Source: Desulfobacula toluolica Tol2 (lineage in GTDB: Bacteria; Desulfobacterota; Desulfobacteria; Desulfobacterales; Desulfobacteraceae). From it: a DNA stretch of 64,000 nucleotides. Position 1 is the first letter of the stretch; each line of letters opens with the position of its first letter. This document shows, piece after piece, positions 42,887-52,429 of this stretch. The notes beneath the pieces were generated by a model. That model was given only the letters and a program-made list of their open reading frames with translations, had not been told where the DNA came from and ran no database searches. Where the stretch lies: positions 5,032,001-5,096,000 of the forward strand of contig NC_018645.1 in assembly GCF_000307105.1 (NCBI RefSeq), written 5' to 3'. A program made the position numbers and the translations under genes.

Positions 42887-43762
42887 ATGACTCATTTTTT
42901 AAAAAAAGCGGTTGCAGATATTCGATCAAATAATTTCCTGAACCTGATTACGATTATGACGATTTCCCTTTCAATTCTGGTGGTAAGCGTTTTTTTACTT
43001 TTTTTTGAGAATATCGACCGGGTTATTGAATCCTGGAACCAGGGTGGACGAGCCATGATTTACCTGAAAAAAGAGTTCCGCCCGGACATGCTGCCCGAGT
43101 TAACAGCAAAGATCAATGCCCTGGGTGAAATTGATGAGATAGTCTATATTTCAAAGACCCAGGCCCTTGATAAGCTTAAAAAAGAGATCGCATCCAAAAG
43201 CGCTTTTTTAAAGACCTTGAAAAATAATCCTCTTCCGGATGCCCTTGAAATAAGAATGAAACCCTATAAGCGGTTTGAAAAAATTCAAACTTTTGCTCAA
43301 AACATAAAAGCCATTAACATTGTTGAAGATGTTGAATACGGCCGGAACTGGCTTGGTAAATTTTTAAAAATTTTTAATCTGTTCAAAATTACAGGGTATG
43401 CCATGTGCAGCCTCTTTTTTTTGATTGCCTTGTTTATAACTGCAAATACCGTTCGGCTGGCGTTTTACTCTCGTAAATTAGAAATCGAAATCATGCGCCT
43501 TGTGGGGGCTACGGAAACCTTCATAAAAACGCCTTTTTATGTGGAAAGTCTTGTCCAGGGATTTTTAGGCGGTATTTTTGGACTGGCAGCCCTTTTGATT
43601 ATTTACCTGACGGCTTCATCGGGAATTATGCAAAGCCTTGCAGCCTATGTTTATTTTGATATAAGGTTCCTGTCCGTTAAACTCATCATCTTAATTATTG
43701 CCGGAAGTACATTTTTAGGTTGGTTTGGATGTTATCTGTCCTTAAAACAAATATTAAAATAA
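42887..43762 (+). CDS. ftsX: Cell-division membrane protein FtsX
   Basis: Encodes 291 residues. There is one N-terminal TM helix (FLNLITIMTISLSILVVSVF), a periplasmic domain (about 60-165) and three C-terminal TM helices starting near CSLFFLIALFITANTVRLAF. It ends with the FtsX-type region RKLEIEIMRLVGATETFIKTP. The periplasmic loop would bind the EnvC-like protein encoded immediately downstream, whose gene starts inside the ftsX 3' end. Confidence 0.95.
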   Translation: MTHFLKKAVADIRSNNFLNLITIMTISLSILVVSVFLLFFENIDRVIESWNQGGRAMIYLKKEFRPDMLPELTAKINALGEIDEIVYISKTQALDKLKKEIASKSAFLKTLKNNPLPDALEIRMKPYKRFEKIQTFAQNIKAINIVEDVEYGRNWLGKFLKIFNLFKITGYAMCSLFFLIALFITANTVRLAFYSRKLEIEIMRLVGATETFIKTPFYVESLVQGFLGGIFGLAALLIIYLTASSGIMQSLAAYVYFDIRFLSVKLIILIIAGSTFLGWFGCYLSLKQILK

Positions 43763-45159
43763 TTTTTTTTATCGGGTATTTTGTCTTGGTCGTATCAAAT
43801 GCCGGATTTACTGATCAAAACAGGGTACTGTATAAAGGCCATGTGAATACATTCAAATTGAATATCCGGGAAACCCCTTCAAATAATTCCAGGGTTGTTA
43901 ATGTTGCTGAAAAAGGTGAGACAATTGATGTGATTCAACTGCAAGGAGATATCGGAGGATGGCTGACCATAGTTTATAAAGGGAGTAAAGGCTATATCCG
44001 CAATCGCCCCCAGGATATTCAGCTGATACCGATACCGAAGCAACAACCGTTTGAGCAACCGGAGAAACAAAACAAAAAATTGAAAAAAATAAAGAATAAG
44101 GAAAACCAGAAGATCCAGGAAAAAATTCAAAATCAGGAAAAAATAGTTGAAACTTTTTCCCAAAAAGAGATTGAAATTATAGAAGGATTAAATGAAATTG
44201 ATTATGCATTGAACAAAGCCCGGGCAAAAGCCCTGGCTTTGTCCACGGAAATTATGCACCTGGAAGAGAGAATATTGCAGCTCAAGCATGACAGGGAGGT
44301 CTTGTCCAAAGATATTGAAATAAACCGTGAATATGCCGGAGAAAGGTTAAAAGCGCTTTATAAAATGAAGATGATCGGCAGGCTGAATATTGCTGGAATG
44401 CCAAGCCCCATATTTGATTTTTTTCTGGAGCAGCATTCAATGAAGCTGATAATTTCAGCGGATTATGATCTCCTTGAAAAACAGAATCTGGCCCTTGAAA
44501 AGCTTGAAATACTTGAACAAGAGTTTCAAAAAGAGATCAGGACAAAAACCGGCCTTGAAACAGAACTCAACGATCAAATACGGATGAATAAAACCGAAAC
44601 CCTGAAAAAGGAAATGATTTTAAAACAGATTCGTCAAAAAAAAAAATTATCCCTTGCTGCGGTTGATGCTTTAAAACAGGCAGCGCTTCAATTGGATAAC
44701 CGGATCAACTGTTTGCAAAAAAGTTCTGTCCTGACTCCGGGGGACGGTTCATTTTTAAACTATAAAGGGAGGTTAATCATTCCGGCAAGAGGTGAGATTG
44801 TTTCAATCTTTGGTACTTCCGGGGCTGAAAATTACAAGTCCTTCACTTTTCAAAAAGGAATTGATATAAAGGTGGAAAGGGGCGAACCTGTAAAATCCGT
44901 GTTCAAGGGAAAAGTCATGTTTGCCCAATGGCTCAGCGGCTATGGAAATTTACTGATTATCAATCATGGTGATAATTATTACACCCTGTATGCCCATGTT
45001 GAAGAAATTTTTAAAAAAAAAGGTGAAACCGTTGAAACCGGTGAAGTGATTGCCACGGCAGGTGATACAGGATCAATAAAAGGGATGTGTCTGCATTTTG
45101 AACTAAGGCACCACGGCAAACCCGTAAATCCTATGGAGTGGTTAAGAAAAGGAGCGTGA
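43729..45159 (+). CDS. envC: EnvC-like murein hydrolase activator (SH3, coiled coil, M23)
   Basis: Encodes 476 residues from ATG 43729, overlapping ftsX by 34 bases; a TTG at 43720 is an alternative. A signal/anchor helix (IIFFIGYFVLVVSNAGF) is followed by a bacterial SH3 domain (about 35-100; LNIRETPSNNSRVVNVAEKG), a long coiled coil (about 115-340) and a C-terminal LytM/M23 domain (GRLIIPARGEIVSIFG, LLIINHGDNYYTLYAHVEEI, HFELRHHGKPVNP). His residues of the HxH-type motif (YAHVE, HFELRHHG) remain, but the first His/Asp pair of active M23 enzymes is unclear (QKGIDIKVERG), consistent with an activator. The SH3 domain is an addition to the usual EnvC layout. Confidence 0.9.
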   Translation: MLSVLKTNIKIIFFIGYFVLVVSNAGFTDQNRVLYKGHVNTFKLNIRETPSNNSRVVNVAEKGETIDVIQLQGDIGGWLTIVYKGSKGYIRNRPQDIQLIPIPKQQPFEQPEKQNKKLKKIKNKENQKIQEKIQNQEKIVETFSQKEIEIIEGLNEIDYALNKARAKALALSTEIMHLEERILQLKHDREVLSKDIEINREYAGERLKALYKMKMIGRLNIAGMPSPIFDFFLEQHSMKLIISADYDLLEKQNLALEKLEILEQEFQKEIRTKTGLETELNDQIRMNKTETLKKEMILKQIRQKKKLSLAAVDALKQAALQLDNRINCLQKSSVLTPGDGSFLNYKGRLIIPARGEIVSIFGTSGAENYKSFTFQKGIDIKVERGEPVKSVFKGKVMFAQWLSGYGNLLIINHGDNYYTLYAHVEEIFKKKGETVETGEVIATAGDTGSIKGMCLHFELRHHGKPVNPMEWLRKGA

Positions 45160-45161
45160 AG

Positions 45162-46532
45162 ATGAAAACCAGATCTTACAATATATTCAAGTTCGGATTT
45201 TCCGTGGCAATTGCCGCTTGTGTACTGATATCCATTGCAGGCTTTAATCCCAGCTTGCAGGCTGATGACAATACCTATAAGTCATTAAAGTTGTTTACGG
45301 ATGTGCTTGAAGAGCTGGAGAAAAATTATGTGGATGATGTAAATTCTGAAGAATTAATTCACAATGCAATTAAAGGCATGGTAGAAAATCTTGATCCGCA
45401 TTCAAGCTTTATGCCTCCCGAGGCATTTGATGAACTTCAGGATGATACAAAGGGAGAATTTTCCGGAATTGGTATCGTGATCACCATGAAAGACTCAATC
45501 TTAACCGTGGTCTCCCCCATTGAAGGAACACCGGCATATAAAGCAGGTATCCAGGCCGGTGACATCATTATCAAGATTGATGACAAGTCAACAAAAGGCA
45601 TGGCCCTGTGGGAGGCCGTTAATATGATGCGCGGTCCCAGACATAAAACCGTTATGATCACTGTTATCAGGCAAGATGAACCTAAATCCATTGAATTCTC
45701 ACTTAAAAGGGACTTGATCCCCATGGAAAGTGTCAGAAGTGTGATACTGGAACCGGGATATGGATACCTTCGGATTACCAATTTCAGAATGAGTACTCTG
45801 GACGATATAAAAAATCATATGGAGGAACTGGAGTCTAAAGATAGTGGATTAAAGGGACTTATCATGGATTTAAGAGATAATCCGGGAGGACTTTTGGATC
45901 AGGCGGTTCAAGTAAGCGATTTGTTTCTTTCCCAGGGAAATATTGTTTCCATTAAAGGACGGCAGGAAAGCAATACACAGGTTTTTAAGGCATACCCAAG
46001 CGATGAAGACCGTGATTATCCTATTGTCGTTCTGATTAACGGCGGATCGGCTTCTGCTTCGGAAATTGTTGCAGGTGCGCTTCAAGACCACTCTAGGGCA
46101 TTGATTTTAGGGACAACCTCCTTTGGAAAAGGCTCGGTTCAAACGGTTCGGCCGCTAAAAGAAGGGTTTGGCATCAAATATACCATTGCCAGATATTATA
46201 CTCCCAATGGAAGATCCATACAGGCCAAAGGAATTGAGCCTGATATCGAAGTGGAATATGAAATTCTTGAAAAAAAAGAAAAAAAATCGTCTACATTTGA
46301 CAGAATGATAAAAGAGAAAGATTTAAAAAACAGCTTAAAACCTGAGAAAATAAAAAAAACGGAACAAACCAAAAAGTCGAAAAAGACAAATCAACCGGAA
46401 CAAACCAAAAAACAAAACGAAAAAGATCAAAGACTTCTTGATAAGGATCAGCTTCAGCATGATGCGCAAATTAAAAGAGCCCTTGATATTTTGATAAGCT
46501 ATGGAGTCTTTAGTAAATTAAATGGCAGCTAA
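45162..46532 (+). CDS. ctpA: C-terminal processing peptidase (S41 family)
   Basis: Encodes 456 residues from ATG 45162, which has AGGAG eight bases upstream. A signal peptide (FSVAIAACVLISIAGF) is followed by an N-terminal helical part, a PDZ domain (about 95-170; GEFSGIGIVITMKDSILTVV) and the S41 catalytic core. The core has GGSASASEIVAGAL with the nucleophile Ser and GTTSFGKGSVQT with the general base Lys, followed by YYTPNGRSIQAKGIEPDI. The C-terminal ~60 residues are Lys/Gln/Glu rich and probably disordered. It processes or degrades periplasmic proteins; in this operon a role in controlling peptidoglycan hydrolases is plausible. Confidence 0.95.
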   Translation: MKTRSYNIFKFGFSVAIAACVLISIAGFNPSLQADDNTYKSLKLFTDVLEELEKNYVDDVNSEELIHNAIKGMVENLDPHSSFMPPEAFDELQDDTKGEFSGIGIVITMKDSILTVVSPIEGTPAYKAGIQAGDIIIKIDDKSTKGMALWEAVNMMRGPRHKTVMITVIRQDEPKSIEFSLKRDLIPMESVRSVILEPGYGYLRITNFRMSTLDDIKNHMEELESKDSGLKGLIMDLRDNPGGLLDQAVQVSDLFLSQGNIVSIKGRQESNTQVFKAYPSDEDRDYPIVVLINGGSASASEIVAGALQDHSRALILGTTSFGKGSVQTVRPLKEGFGIKYTIARYYTPNGRSIQAKGIEPDIEVEYEILEKKEKKSSTFDRMIKEKDLKNSLKPEKIKKTEQTKKSKKTNQPEQTKKQNEKDQRLLDKDQLQHDAQIKRALDILISYGVFSKLNGS

Positions 46533-47595
46533 AAAAAAGGTTAGCGTACAAAAAAAAGTTACAGCCAAGAAAAAAGTCGCATCAAAGAAACAAAAAAACC
46601 ATCGAAAAAACAAAAAATTTGTTATCCGTAATGAATTTAAAAAGATTTGTGTGGGGATTGCTGTTCTTGTTTCAGTGTGCCTGACCATAGCAATGATAGC
46701 CGATATTGTTTTTCAACCCGGACGTGTTGAGAAACAAACGAAAAACGTTACACCACAGTCAGACAAACCCCAAAAAAAACCCGTTCAGAAAAATACCTCT
46801 GAGGTAAAAAACAAAAAAATACTGACAGGTCTGAAAAACAAATCAGACAAGCCGATAAAATACGAAATATTTGAAGATATTGATGAAAAAATCATAGAAA
46901 AGCCAAGAGTACAGGCAAAGAATCAGATACCCAAAATAGCTATTATTATTGATGATATAGGGTATGATAGAAAAATAGCATTGGCCTTGTTTGATTTGGA
47001 TTCAAATATTACCTTTTCAGTATTACCCTTTGCACCATTTGGGAAATATATTTCTGAAACACTGAATGCAAAAGGGGCGCAATTAATGCTTCATCTGCCC
47101 ATGGAACCGGTTGAATATCCCCATATTAATCCAGGACCGGGTGCTATTTTATCCGGCATGCCGCCTGACATCCTTTTGGATCAACTGAGAAAAAACATTA
47201 AGGATGTTCCCTATATTGTAGGGGCAAACAACCATATGGGATCAAAGTTGACCTCCCATTCCGACCAGATGAACCAGATCTTCACTATTTTGAAAAAAGA
47301 AAATTTATTTTTTATCGATTCTCGCACGTCACCAATATCCCAGTGCAAGGCATCGGCACGGCTTTTTAAGCTCAAGTTTGCACAAAGAGATGTTTTTCTG
47401 GATAACTTTCAGAATACCACATATATCACAGGACAATTTAATGAACTTATAGATCTGGCGAAAAAACATGGATCGGCAGTTGGTATCGGTCACCCTTATA
47501 AAGCCACTTTGCAGGCTCTTTCAATTGAACTGCCAAAGCTGAAAAACAAGGTAAAAATTGTTCGTGCCGGTTCTTTGACAACTGTTCCAGGATAA
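46522..47595 (+). CDS. Divergent polysaccharide deacetylase family protein (YibQ-like)
   Basis: Encodes 357 residues, overlapping ctpA by 11 bases. The N-terminus is an extremely Lys-rich cytoplasmic tail (about 1-35), followed by one TM helix (ICVGIAVLVSVCLTIAMIAD) and a Lys-rich linker. The catalytic-like domain starts near 132: IPKIAIIIDDIGYDRKIALA, then LMLHLPMEPVEYPHINPGPG, GANNHMGSKLTS, FFIDSRTSP and GIGHPYKATL. These are the signature of the divergent deacetylase (DUF610/YibQ) family, often encoded with envC and ctpA. The substrate is not established; a periplasmic glycan role is likely. Confidence 0.9.
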   Translation: MAAKKKVSVQKKVTAKKKVASKKQKNHRKNKKFVIRNEFKKICVGIAVLVSVCLTIAMIADIVFQPGRVEKQTKNVTPQSDKPQKKPVQKNTSEVKNKKILTGLKNKSDKPIKYEIFEDIDEKIIEKPRVQAKNQIPKIAIIIDDIGYDRKIALALFDLDSNITFSVLPFAPFGKYISETLNAKGAQLMLHLPMEPVEYPHINPGPGAILSGMPPDILLDQLRKNIKDVPYIVGANNHMGSKLTSHSDQMNQIFTILKKENLFFIDSRTSPISQCKASARLFKLKFAQRDVFLDNFQNTTYITGQFNELIDLAKKHGSAVGIGHPYKATLQALSIELPKLKNKVKIVRAGSLTTVPG

Positions 47596-47650
47596 TGTTG
47601 CCGCCAAATGGGTTCATGGGCTGATATTTTGATCAAGCACTTTTTTCCTG

Positions 47651-48556
47651 CTATATGCCAACCGGTTTCCAGATCCCTTTATCACACCAGATTCTTGAAA
47701 ACCATGATCCCGGGAGAAGCACTTTGCTTGAAAAATCAGAGGTGTCTATTTTACAATCAGTATGACATTCAGTATCCCAGGGTTCCAGAATAACAGGGCC
47801 GTTTGAAGACTGCACAAGACGGGGTGAAACAGGCTCACCCCAGGAACGGGTTTGAATCTCCTGTTTGAGATCATAAAGATTCTTGAATTTTAACAACTGG
47901 GTCAATGTTACGACTGTTGGCGGACTCAATGGAATTTGAGCTTCAAGATTTTGTTCAAGTGCTATTTTAGGCGTAACCCAGATGCCGTGTTTGGTTTCCA
48001 TATTATCAGGTATGCAGATTTGGTTTTCAGGCATAAAGGCAATGAAAAACCGGGTATCAAATCTTTTTTTCATTAATTCTGGTGTAATCCAGTGAGACCA
48101 TTTTCCAAGACTTGAAAAGGACAAGGTCCAGTTTTCGTCCATTATTTTTGTTCGGAACCAGGATTTTGGAAGCCCTTTTTTTAATCTAAACTTACAGATA
48201 TCTTCAATATCTTTTTGAGTCTTATTATTGACGGATGCAATAAAAACACCGGCTTCTTCAAGGGTTTCCCTGATGGCGGCGACACTGAATCCAAGAGCAT
48301 CTTCATTTGAAAACAAATGCCCTCCAAGTTGTTTTTCAATTTGATCGGGAACCATATCTATGTGAGGGGACCAGGAATCAAAACCATTGTCTTCCGGGTC
48401 TACCACTCCGCCGGGGAAAACATATAATCCACCCATAAATCCTGATTTTGTACTTCTTCTTAAAAGATAAACCTCAAGCTCTTGATTGTTTTCTCTTACA
48501 AGAATTACAGTGGATGCTTTTCTTAACGGTGGCGGTGCAGTTTTTTTATCAGTCAT
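47651..48556 (-). CDS. NUDIX hydrolase
   Basis: Encodes 301 residues with AGGAAA seven bases upstream. The Nudix box is split by an insertion: GGLYVFPGGVVDPEDNGF, then AAIRETLEEAGVFIASV after about 40 residues, giving the G...RETLEEAG core. That expanded box and the overall length resemble NUDT19/NUDT7-type CoA or acyl-CoA diphosphatases rather than short MutT proteins. The adjacent acyl-CoA synthetase makes a CoA-related substrate plausible, but that is inference. It is convergent with the yibQ-like gene. Confidence 0.85.
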   Translation of the reverse strand: MTDKKTAPPPLRKASTVILVRENNQELEVYLLRRSTKSGFMGGLYVFPGGVVDPEDNGFDSWSPHIDMVPDQIEKQLGGHLFSNEDALGFSVAAIRETLEEAGVFIASVNNKTQKDIEDICKFRLKKGLPKSWFRTKIMDENWTLSFSSLGKWSHWITPELMKKRFDTRFFIAFMPENQICIPDNMETKHGIWVTPKIALEQNLEAQIPLSPPTVVTLTQLLKFKNLYDLKQEIQTRSWGEPVSPRLVQSSNGPVILEPWDTECHTDCKIDTSDFSSKVLLPGSWFSRIWCDKGIWKPVGI

Positions 48557-48792
48557 TTTATTTCCTGTTTACAGTTATTTTTTAAACCGAACAGAGTATA
48601 TCGACCCATATTATCAAGTGTCAATGGTTAAGCGCGATATTTTTCAATCCCGGCCTTGACATCCGCACAAAAAGTGATATCAGGAACCATTGAGCATGTC
48701 TGTCCCGAGAAAAATATTTTGGTAAAACAGTTGATATGGATTCGGTATCAACCGGTATTTTCAATATTGTATTCAGTGGAGCAAAATGACAA

Positions 48793-50991
48793 ATGAAACA
48801 AACAGATATTCAAGAACTGATTGATGCAAAATTAAAATCTCTTGCCAACTGCATAGCAGAAGATGAGGCAAAAAAAATATTTACCGTATTTGATATCCCG
48901 GTTGTGAAAGAACAGCGGGAAACAGATCTGCCACGGATACTGGATGCTTGCAAAAAAACAGGGTTTCCAGTGGTGTTAAAAGGCATTGGAAAAACTATTC
49001 TGCACAAAACAGAATCAGGCCTTGTGCGCGTCGGACTGAACACGGAAGAACAAGTTATTGATGCGGTCAAAGAGATGAAAGACTCTGCCCAAGAGACTAT
49101 AGATGCCTTCTTGATCCAGCCTGTGATATCCGGCAAAAGAGAATTTGTAGCAGGCATGTTCAAAGATCCCCAGTTTGGACCGGTCATTGTGTTTGGCCTG
49201 GGCGGGATATATACCGAGGCATTAAAGGATATTGTCTTTAAAATTGCGCCGTTAAATGATGCAGATATGGAAGACATGTTTGAACAAATATCTTCAAAAA
49301 AACTTTTAAATGCTTTCAGGGGTGAAAAAGCCGTTAACAAACAGACTCTTAAAAAAATCCTCAAGGGATTATCAGATATGTCCATAGCCTACCCGAATAT
49401 CAAAGAGATGGATATCAATCCTCTGATCATACAGCCGGACGGGTCTCCTGTTGCCGTGGACGGATTGATTGTGCTGGAAGAGATCAGAAAGAAAAAACAC
49501 AAGGTCTGTGACATTGATTTAAATGTATTGGGGTCCTGTTTTTATCCAAAGTCCATAGTTTTTATCGGGGCATCAGCCACTCCGGGAAAATGGGGACATA
49601 TGCTGCTGACCAACACTTTGTCCCGAGACTATAAAGGAGAGGTTTATTTTGTGAATCCCAAGGGCGGAAAAATAATCGGTCGGCATGTGTATAAATCAGT
49701 GATGGAAATTGAAGCGGATATTGAGCTGGCTGTTGTGACCATCCCGGCAAATAAAGTGATAGACCTGATACCGGATTTGAAAAAGAAACATGTCAAAGGA
49801 ATCTTGTTAATTACTTCAGGGTTCAGGGAAGTAGGAGCCGCCGGGATAATCTTGGAAGAACAACTGGTGAGAGCGGCCCATGATGCAGGAATATTGATTC
49901 TTGGACCCAACACCATGGGGATATGCAATCCCCATATGGATTTTTATTGTTGTGCCGCCCATGCTTACCCTCTGCCGGGTTCCACCGCTCTTGTCTGCCA
50001 GTCGGGAAACATGGGTATCCAGCTTTTGGCCTTTGCCGAGCAGCAGGATATCGGAATCCGTGCATTTTCAGGGTCGGGCAATGAGGCCATGGCCACTATC
50101 GAAGATTATATGGAGGCCTTTGAAATTGACGATCTGACAAGAACAGTTGTGCTTTATATTGAGAGTGTAAAGGACGGTTCACGGTTTTTTAAAAGCGCGG
50201 CAAGGGTATCCCGGCAAAAGCCTGTGGTCGTACTCAAGGGCGGCAAAACAAAAACAGGTGAAAAAGCAGCATCCAGCCACACCGGGGCCATGGCGTCAGA
50301 CATAAAAGTTTTTGACGCGGCATGCAGACAGTCAGGAATTATCCAGGTGAATCAACCAATTGAACTTCTGGATTTGTCTGCCGTATTTTCATCTTTGCCT
50401 CTGCCCCGTGGAAACCGGGTGGCCATAATGACCCTTGGAGGCGGCTGGGGCGTTATCACGGCAGATTTGTGTGCGGAACAAGGGCTTGAGGTTCCGGAAT
50501 TATCACAGGATATCATTAAACGGCTCAACAAGATTCTGCCATCCTTCTGGAGCCACGCAAATCCTGTTGATATTGTGGGAGAAAGTGATCCTGATATTCC
50601 CAGAACCTGTATGGAAGAAATGCTCAAATGGGACGGGTGTGATGCGCTCATTCACCTGGGTATTCATGGAAAACGGGTGCATGCCAACAATATGATTGAC
50701 TCGGTGTGCAAAGCAGATCCTGACTTTGATAAAGCCCTGGCACAATCAATTAAAAATGACTTACTGCAGGTTGAAGATGCCTATACAAAGCATGTAATTA
50801 AATTAACGCAAAAATATGGAAAACCAATTCTGGGGGTGAGTCTTTTGACAGATGAAATCAGCAGAACCCTTTACCGGCTTGACGGATATGAGTATAAAAG
50901 TGTGTTTTTCCCTTCTCCTGAAAGAGCGGTAAAGGCACTTTGGGGAATGTGCAGGTATAATGACTGGCGATGTGCCAACTTACAGCCCTGA
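48793..50991 (+). CDS. Acetate/acyl-CoA ligase (ADP-forming), fused subunits
   Basis: Encodes 732 residues. The N-terminal ~235 residues are the ATP-grasp (beta) domain (EDEAKKIFTVFDIPVVKEQR, PVVLKGIGKTILHKTESGLV, GPVIVFGLGGIYTEALKD, IKEMDINPLI). Then comes the CoA-binding and ligase (alpha) part (SIVFIGASATPGKWGHMLLT, GPNTMGICNPHMDFY, QSGNMGIQLLAF). GEKAASSHTGAMASD carries the His that is phosphorylated during catalysis. It interconverts acyl-CoA plus ADP and phosphate with acid plus ATP, conserving energy from organic acid oxidation. The beta-alpha order is opposite to that of archaeal AcdA but common in bacteria. Confidence 0.92.
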   Translation: MKQTDIQELIDAKLKSLANCIAEDEAKKIFTVFDIPVVKEQRETDLPRILDACKKTGFPVVLKGIGKTILHKTESGLVRVGLNTEEQVIDAVKEMKDSAQETIDAFLIQPVISGKREFVAGMFKDPQFGPVIVFGLGGIYTEALKDIVFKIAPLNDADMEDMFEQISSKKLLNAFRGEKAVNKQTLKKILKGLSDMSIAYPNIKEMDINPLIIQPDGSPVAVDGLIVLEEIRKKKHKVCDIDLNVLGSCFYPKSIVFIGASATPGKWGHMLLTNTLSRDYKGEVYFVNPKGGKIIGRHVYKSVMEIEADIELAVVTIPANKVIDLIPDLKKKHVKGILLITSGFREVGAAGIILEEQLVRAAHDAGILILGPNTMGICNPHMDFYCCAAHAYPLPGSTALVCQSGNMGIQLLAFAEQQDIGIRAFSGSGNEAMATIEDYMEAFEIDDLTRTVVLYIESVKDGSRFFKSAARVSRQKPVVVLKGGKTKTGEKAASSHTGAMASDIKVFDAACRQSGIIQVNQPIELLDLSAVFSSLPLPRGNRVAIMTLGGGWGVITADLCAEQGLEVPELSQDIIKRLNKILPSFWSHANPVDIVGESDPDIPRTCMEEMLKWDGCDALIHLGIHGKRVHANNMIDSVCKADPDFDKALAQSIKNDLLQVEDAYTKHVIKLTQKYGKPILGVSLLTDEISRTLYRLDGYEYKSVFFPSPERAVKALWGMCRYNDWRCANLQP

Positions 50992-51177
50992 CGCATGCTT
51001 TTTTTTAAATGATCAGGCCTGTCTTTCCGGAAAATCTTAAAAAATTTTTCCTGAAATTGAAAACTTACAGAACAATGACACTCTGATGAGCATGTTAACA
51101 TATTTGACACCTGCGGTTGTTTTTTTTTAAAATACCCTGTATTTTAAGCATTTAACCTCAAGCGCAGAAAAGAATCC

Positions 51178-52413
51178 ATGAAATTTGAAACATACCATAT
51201 ATCCTCAGCCATAAAGAGAAATTTGTCCGATCTCGGATTTAAACGTCCCACAGATATCCAGTACAAAGCCATTCCTTCCATCATGAAAGGAGAAGATGTA
51301 CTGGCAATTGCCCAGACCGGCACGGGGAAAACAGCGGCATTTGCCATTCCCATAATTGACAACATCCACAGGGCAAAAAGCTCCAGGCGATCCTGGGGAA
51401 TCAAATGCATTATCATGGTGCCCACAAGGGAACTGGCCGCCCAGATCGGCAATGTATTTGATGAACTTTCAAAACACACCAAGGTAAAAGCATATGCTGT
51501 TTACGGCGGGGTTGAGCAGGACCCCCAGATCAAAAAGCTTGGCAATGGAATAGACGTGCTTGTGGCAACGCCAGGACGCATGTTTGACTTGATCAGCCAG
51601 GGGGCGATCAGTCTGAAACATGTGGATACACTTGTCCTTGATGAAGCCGACCAGATGCTGGACCTTGGATTTATAAAGGATATCAGCGCAGTCAAAAAAA
51701 AGCTTATTCAGCGGCACCAGACCCTGTTTTTTTCCGCCACCATTAATAAAGAGATAAAAAAACTTGCCTTTTCCCAGGTAAAATCGTCTGCCATCCGAAT
51801 TCAAATTTCCCCGGATGATCCGGTCTCTAAAAATGTATCCCATTTTGTTATATTTGTTGAAATGGATGATAAACGGTTTTTCTTGCGAAGATTTGTTCAT
51901 GACAATCCAAAAACTAAAATCATTGTTTTTGTCAGAACCAGAGTCAGGGCCGAAAGGGTGGCCAAAGCCCTTGAAAGGGACAATATAACATCTGCAACCC
52001 TTCACGGAGAAAAAGACCAGAAAGACAGAACCAGTGTAATGAACCTGTTCAAGCAGGGCGGCATAAACATCCTGATCGCCACGGATGTCAGTGCCAGGGG
52101 CATTGATATCCCCGATGTTAAGTATGTCATCAACTATGACCTTCCTGAAAAAAGTGAAAATTATGTCCACAGGGTGGGAAGAACCGGCAGAGGCGTTAAA
52201 AAAGGCATTGCCATCTCCTTTTGCAGCACGGAAGAAAAAGAACGCCTGGATGCCATTCAGCAGTTTTTAAGCAAACCAATAGAAACCATTTCCATGGGCA
52301 AAAAAGATTATGCCGAAACACTCAAAGTCTCCAGAGAAAGACAAAGCATCAAGGAGTTGATCGCGGAACAAGAAGAGTGGGAAAAAAACAAGAAAAAACG
52401 AAAGAAAAAATAA
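51178..52413 (+). CDS. DEAD-box RNA helicase (RhlE-like)
   Basis: Encodes 411 residues. The motifs appear in order: Q motif (GFKRPTDIQYKAIP), AQTGTGKTAAF, PTRELAAQ, ATPGRM, VLDEADQMLDLGF, FFSATI, IVFVRTR, ATDVSARGIDIPDV and HRVGRTGRG. The C-terminus is short and very basic (ending KKRKKK), as in RhlE proteins that bind RNA non-specifically. It probably acts in ribosome assembly or RNA turnover, particularly in the cold. There are no cotranscribed neighbours; the next gene is convergent with a 16-base gap. Confidence 0.94.
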   Translation: MKFETYHISSAIKRNLSDLGFKRPTDIQYKAIPSIMKGEDVLAIAQTGTGKTAAFAIPIIDNIHRAKSSRRSWGIKCIIMVPTRELAAQIGNVFDELSKHTKVKAYAVYGGVEQDPQIKKLGNGIDVLVATPGRMFDLISQGAISLKHVDTLVLDEADQMLDLGFIKDISAVKKKLIQRHQTLFFSATINKEIKKLAFSQVKSSAIRIQISPDDPVSKNVSHFVIFVEMDDKRFFLRRFVHDNPKTKIIVFVRTRVRAERVAKALERDNITSATLHGEKDQKDRTSVMNLFKQGGINILIATDVSARGIDIPDVKYVINYDLPEKSENYVHRVGRTGRGVKKGIAISFCSTEEKERLDAIQQFLSKPIETISMGKKDYAETLKVSRERQSIKELIAEQEEWEKNKKKRKKK

Positions 52414-52429
52414 AAAAAATCTTGTGATC